Below are positions 60,585-64,000 of a stretch of DNA of 64,000 bases, one piece after another. A model generated the notes under the pieces. That model was given only the letters and a program-made list of their open reading frames with translations, made no database searches and was not told the DNA's origin. Position 1 is the stretch's first letter, and every line of letters begins with the position of its first letter. The DNA is taken from the NCBI GenBank assembly GCA_947359465.1, contig OX375874.1:95055172-95119171 (forward strand), written 5' to 3'. The DNA comes from Metellina segmentata. Its lineage: Eukaryota; Arthropoda; Arachnida; Araneae; Tetragnathidae. Made by a program: the position numbers and the translations under genes.

Positions 60585-63100
60585 AAACTAGTGCTCAAAG
60601 ATAGTGCCACGAATACATCCCCAACAGGCGAGTGCCAAAACATCAAACATTGGTGTTTTAAGGCAACACAATAATACAAATGGAGTGGGACTAAGCAGTT
60701 TCCGTTTTAAGCAATTTATTACACTTAAAAGGATTTCAATACAATAGGACCACCATTTACAGATGTATATACAACAAACGATCGCTGCACGATTTTCATT
60801 AAGAAACAGTAAGTTTCTCTTCTCACAGTTTGTATATTTGTTTCCCCGGGGTTTGACTTCCCCGTAAGAGCTATCTCGTCCATCCCCTTCCTCTGTGGCT
60901 TCTCTCGCTAGAGTCATTTGCCTTCCTTTTCGGGGTATCAACCTCTCCTGCAATCCCCGTCGCTTCTTTTACTAATGACACCTCCCACACTCAAGTGGTG
61001 TCAAGTCTCCACACGTGCGAAAAGGTCGTGAAACCCTTAGCCGGCAGTCCGTCACAAACACCATGTGTCATGTGCAAATCGGTTTGCACAAGAGTCCTAC
61101 GCCGATCCTGGGTTATTACCACACGTGGATGTCGGCTCCCTTCTCGAGGAAACGTTTCTTTTTCCAACCGCCACGATCCCTCAATATACCCTTGGAGTGA
61201 GCCAATCTATCTATGAAGAGTGAAATGTTCGGATATTCCACACAGCTGGCACTTAAAAAGCTCAAAAGTTTGACGATTTGGCACCCCAGTCGCGTTAATT
61301 TGCCTAAGCATTGGCAGTAAAATCTTTGAGCAGCTCTTCAGTTTAATTTGGCAACCCTACACGTTAAATACATGCGTCACCCATCTCGGAATTCATGTAA
61401 TGCTCCAACATGTGCGAAATCTTTGTTGGGAGAATAAAAGAACGATTTATAAACACACCTAACAACGCCCTCCAGTATCTACTCGCAATAGTTAAGGACT
61501 TCTATGACCAAAAAAAATGTTTAGTTTTAAGCATCCAGTCACCCTTTTAAGTTGGACAGGAATTGTCGATTCACCCCGTGTAATTACAGTGTATAAGCGA
61601 ACACAGCAATAAGTACAACTAATTATTTTTGTTTTAATTACTTTAGTATACTAGACATTTGCAATTTGTTCATTTCATTTGTTTTCATTTTCTGTACAGT
61701 CAGTCTTACATTTGATTTTTATTATTTCGTACTAATTTTTCAGGAATACAGAGATGGCCTCAGAAATGTCAAAACAAGACACTTTTTCAGATATCTGCCA
61801 GATTGTAGAAGGCTGTCCAGTTCCAAAAATGTATTCAGCAGAGACTTTTCGCTCAGCAATTAGTTATAAACCAAGACCAGATGACGTTTTCATAGCCACA
61901 TATCCAAAATGTGGGACTACGTGGGCACAGAACATCCTTCTGCTTATTTACAACCAAGGAGAGCCGTTTGATGCTGTTCAATTTTTTCTATAATGCTCCT
62001 TTTCTTGAATTGATAGGTAAATGCCTAGATAAATTAAATAATAAATATTTAATTTTTAACTGTCTGCTACTATTCTGAAGCGTTTTTATCCATAATAAAC
62101 CTTGACAAATCACGAACAGCGCATTATTTGTGACTATCGCGGGTTTCTAAAGGTTCCATCAGCCATCTTTTTTTTAATATTTTTAATACTTTATTTCTGT
62201 TGATAACATTGTCTCATGTAACAAAATAAAAATAATATTTCGAAGCTTTGAATATTTTAGTTGCAAAATAATGCAAGTTCTTGATGTATAATGTCTTTAA
62301 GAAAAATCGTGAGAAGGCACACGCACTTATCAAAGTGGACCCTAAAATTGAGTTACTAAAAATAATGTATACAGATTTAACTTGCAGACTTAATTCAGAA
62401 GTGTTTTTAACTGACTGTCAGACAAGAATGATTGTCAAATCTTACCGTAATCTCATCTGCATATATTATCATTAGTATGCATATTAATCAAAATAAATTA
62501 TGAATGAGTAAGATATTTAATGGTTATAGGGATTTTTTATTTACTTCAAATTTAAGAAATGCTTTGAGGAATATAAAAAACAATTGAAATTATTATTGTT
62601 ATTAAAAATACATATGAAATGCAAATGATGATGAAAAATGCATGTTAGATTTTTGGTGACGAAATTGTATGAAAAATGTTTCTATTTATAATTCTATGTA
62701 TTATTTATTCTCCCCATTTTAACACAAAAGGGGGAAATAAAACAGGACACTTTAAAAGTACTGGACTTTAATTTAAAACTTCCCCTTCAAAAATGGGGAT
62801 CACCCTGGCTCATTGCTCAAGCGGCTTACGTTTGGTTCTTCTCTGAGTGTATTTCTCTTTTCTATGACGGTAAAATACTTCCTTGCGTGCTTGTATATTT
62901 ACGTGATTATGTTTGACCCAGCTTAGGTAATCATGGCACTTGCGTCATAAAATACAGCCCTTTTATAAATTTATTTTGAAACTGGATATGCAGAGAAATT
63001 CCTTAAAAAGCTCATTTTTAGTTTTTCGATAGTACATCCAGCCTTAGAGTGCGCCAAGTATGTATTTCTGATTTAAAACAATGAATATTTTATTTAAAAG
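60585..63100 (+). repeat. Segmental duplicate containing SULT locus 4 exon 1 (inverted partner 9,525-11,365)
   Basis: Matches the reverse complement of 9,525-11,365 before, through and after SULT exon 1 (see that entry). It has extra sequence at 60,655-61,215, including a pyrimidine-rich stretch around 60,840-61,000; I recognise no gene there. Confidence 0.8.
61754..62016 (+). CDS. SULT locus 4, exon 1
   Basis: 263 bp as read, 262 with one T fewer, which restores the phase-1 end shared by all paralogs. The literal frame stops at TAA 61,991-61,993. Intron 1 is 1,741 bp (62,017-63,757) and shares sequence with the flank of the pseudogene at 10.6 kb. Confidence 0.82.
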
Positions 63101-64000
63101 AATAACTAATAGTGGACCTTGGGCTTATGTTTTTATAATAGTCAGTATGAACATCTGAGAAGGTGTACATACCCACGCAATAAATTATATGTACAGTGCA
63201 AAGTACGAAATCCGGAATCCTCCGTACCTCGGCCATTCCTGATTTCGGACTTTTCCAAATTTAAGATTATTTGCATTTTTTGTCTAAAAAACCTTAATCT
63301 AACTTCTTCCCCACCGCGTGAGTTTTACGTTTGCAATAGTGAAATAGCAGATATATAAATAGGAATAACTTTTTAAAAAGGAAAAAAACTTTTTTAAACA
63401 ATATGCAACAATTTTTACTTGCAAATCTTCTCATTTTTCTGTGTGGTATTTACTCTGGACATATCCATTATTTTGCGTTGCTTCATCAATTAGGTCCAGG
63501 TTCAACTCCTTGTTCTTTAAAAATTAGCGGAAAGATGCAAAAAAAAGTGAGAAAAACAAAAACAAAAAAAAAAAAAAAAAACGCCAGTTGGCAAAATGTT
63601 TGGATTTTGGACAATTCTGGATTTTGTACGTCCGGATTTGGGACTTTGTACTGTAGCATATAGTGCAATTCTAACTTTTCGAAACTTGTCAGGTTTTTTT
63701 TTAGTTCAGCTTCTAAATGAATATTTAAATAAAACATTGTTTTCTTTCAATTAACAGGGGCAAAAGGAGCTGAAGCGATGCCAAGACCTTGTTCAATCAA
63801 AGTGCATCTGCCCTATCACCTGACTCCTTGGTCTGATCAAGCCAAATACATTTATGTCACTCGAAACCCCAAAGATTGTTGCGTTTCCTATTTCCATCAC
63901 GAGAAAGCAATGCCCGACACAAGTTTCAGCGGAGAATTCGATGATTTTTTTTGAACTCTTCATTAATGGAACTATACATTACGGGGATTATTTTGACCCT
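61754..64000 (+). CDS. Cytosolic sulfotransferase, locus 4, partial at window end, two +1 T frameshifts
   Basis: Exon 1 61,754-62,016 after acceptor taatttttcag and gaatacagag; exon 2 from 63,758 (acceptor tcaattaacag) to the window end. Motifs: TYPKCGTTW (residues 49-57), catalytic His in KVHLPYH, RNPKDCCVSYFHHEK. The N-terminus is eight residues longer than in loci 2 and 3. Exon 1 has six T's in caaTTTTTTctataatg where five keep the frame to the conserved phase-1 donor (ttgatag|gtaaat). Exon 2 has eight T's in gatgaTTTTTTTTgaac where seven continue as FDDFFELFINGT. Either the gene is a recent pseudogene or both are sequence errors in homopolymers; everything else (splice sites, motifs, codon structure) is intact. 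Exon 3 lies outside the window. Confidence 0.82.
63758..64000 (+). CDS. SULT locus 4, exon 2 (cut by window end)
   Basis: Starts G|GG GCA AAA GGA, as in locus 3 but with one extra codon pair relative to locus 2. Encodes the catalytic His and 3'-phosphate-binding motif. An extra T in the run at 63,945-63,952 creates TGA; the frame after it continues with family sequence (INGTIHYGDYFDP). Confidence 0.82.

Noticed and set aside
60588..60953. 121-codon minus frame upstream of SULT locus 4
   Set aside because: No recognisable content; its first part lies in the block shared with 11.3 kb, where the frame is not kept.

Overview
The window is eukaryotic nuclear DNA. It is AT-rich, genes are split by GT-AG introns, microsatellites are abundant, and transposons of nearly every animal class are present: Tc1, mariner, DUF4817-type transposases, hAT, a Harbinger-like MITE, Helitrons, BEL/Pao and tRNA-derived SINEs. 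This mix, together with a cluster of cytosolic sulfotransferase genes, fits an arthropod, most likely a spider or other arachnid. That assignment is inference; no diagnostic single-copy gene is present.

The only clear host genes are cytosolic sulfotransferases (SULTs), with four loci. (1) A pseudogenic first exon on the minus strand at 10.6-10.85 kb. (2) An intact three-exon gene on the plus strand, 14,874-27,319, predicted 321 aa, with a 10.8 kb second intron full of transposons. (3) An intact three-exon gene on the minus strand, 41,140-36,445, predicted 320 aa, with a degenerate BEL/Pao retroelement in its second intron. (4) A gene on the plus strand starting at 61,754 and running off the window end; two exons are visible and each carries a one-base T insertion in a poly-T run. 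Exon lengths and intron phases are the same across copies (exon 1 ends in phase 1, exon 2 is 265 bp), so they are paralogs from local duplication. Loci 1 and 4 sit in an inverted duplication (about 9.5-11.4 kb and 60.6-63.1 kb). A SULT moves the sulfonate of PAPS onto small hydroxyl or amine acceptors in the cytosol; the substrates cannot be told from sequence.

Layout. 0-1.8 kb: diverged direct repeats and a copy of the 3' flank of SULT locus 2. 1.8-2.8 kb: dead hAT. 2.9-9.3 kb: composite repeats, ACAG/CTGT microsatellite tracts, a SINE and a block shared with 31.7-35.5 kb. 9.5-14.8 kb: SULT pseudogene and dispersed repeats. 14.9-27.3 kb: SULT locus 2 with a Tc1 element, a DUF4817 element with about 350 bp terminal inverted repeats, a large hairpin repeat and a SINE-tail tandem array in its intron. 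28-36.2 kb: a P-element-like ORF, two dead mariners and a dead Tc1. 36.3-41.1 kb: SULT locus 3. 41.3-45 kb: a SINE and a decayed gene of unknown family. 45.2-60.3 kb: a tandem duplication; its first copy was interrupted by a hAT element that was itself hit by a Tc1 miniature element and by a head-to-tail pair of Helitrons, and its second copy was hit by a Harbinger-like MITE. 60.6-64 kb: SULT locus 4.

The most informative structures are the insertions whose boundaries can be proved inside the window: the Helitron pair rejoins a hAT reading frame exactly when removed, and the MITE has a matching empty site in the paralogous copy. I found no new cellular system, CRISPR array, rRNA or functional tRNA gene.
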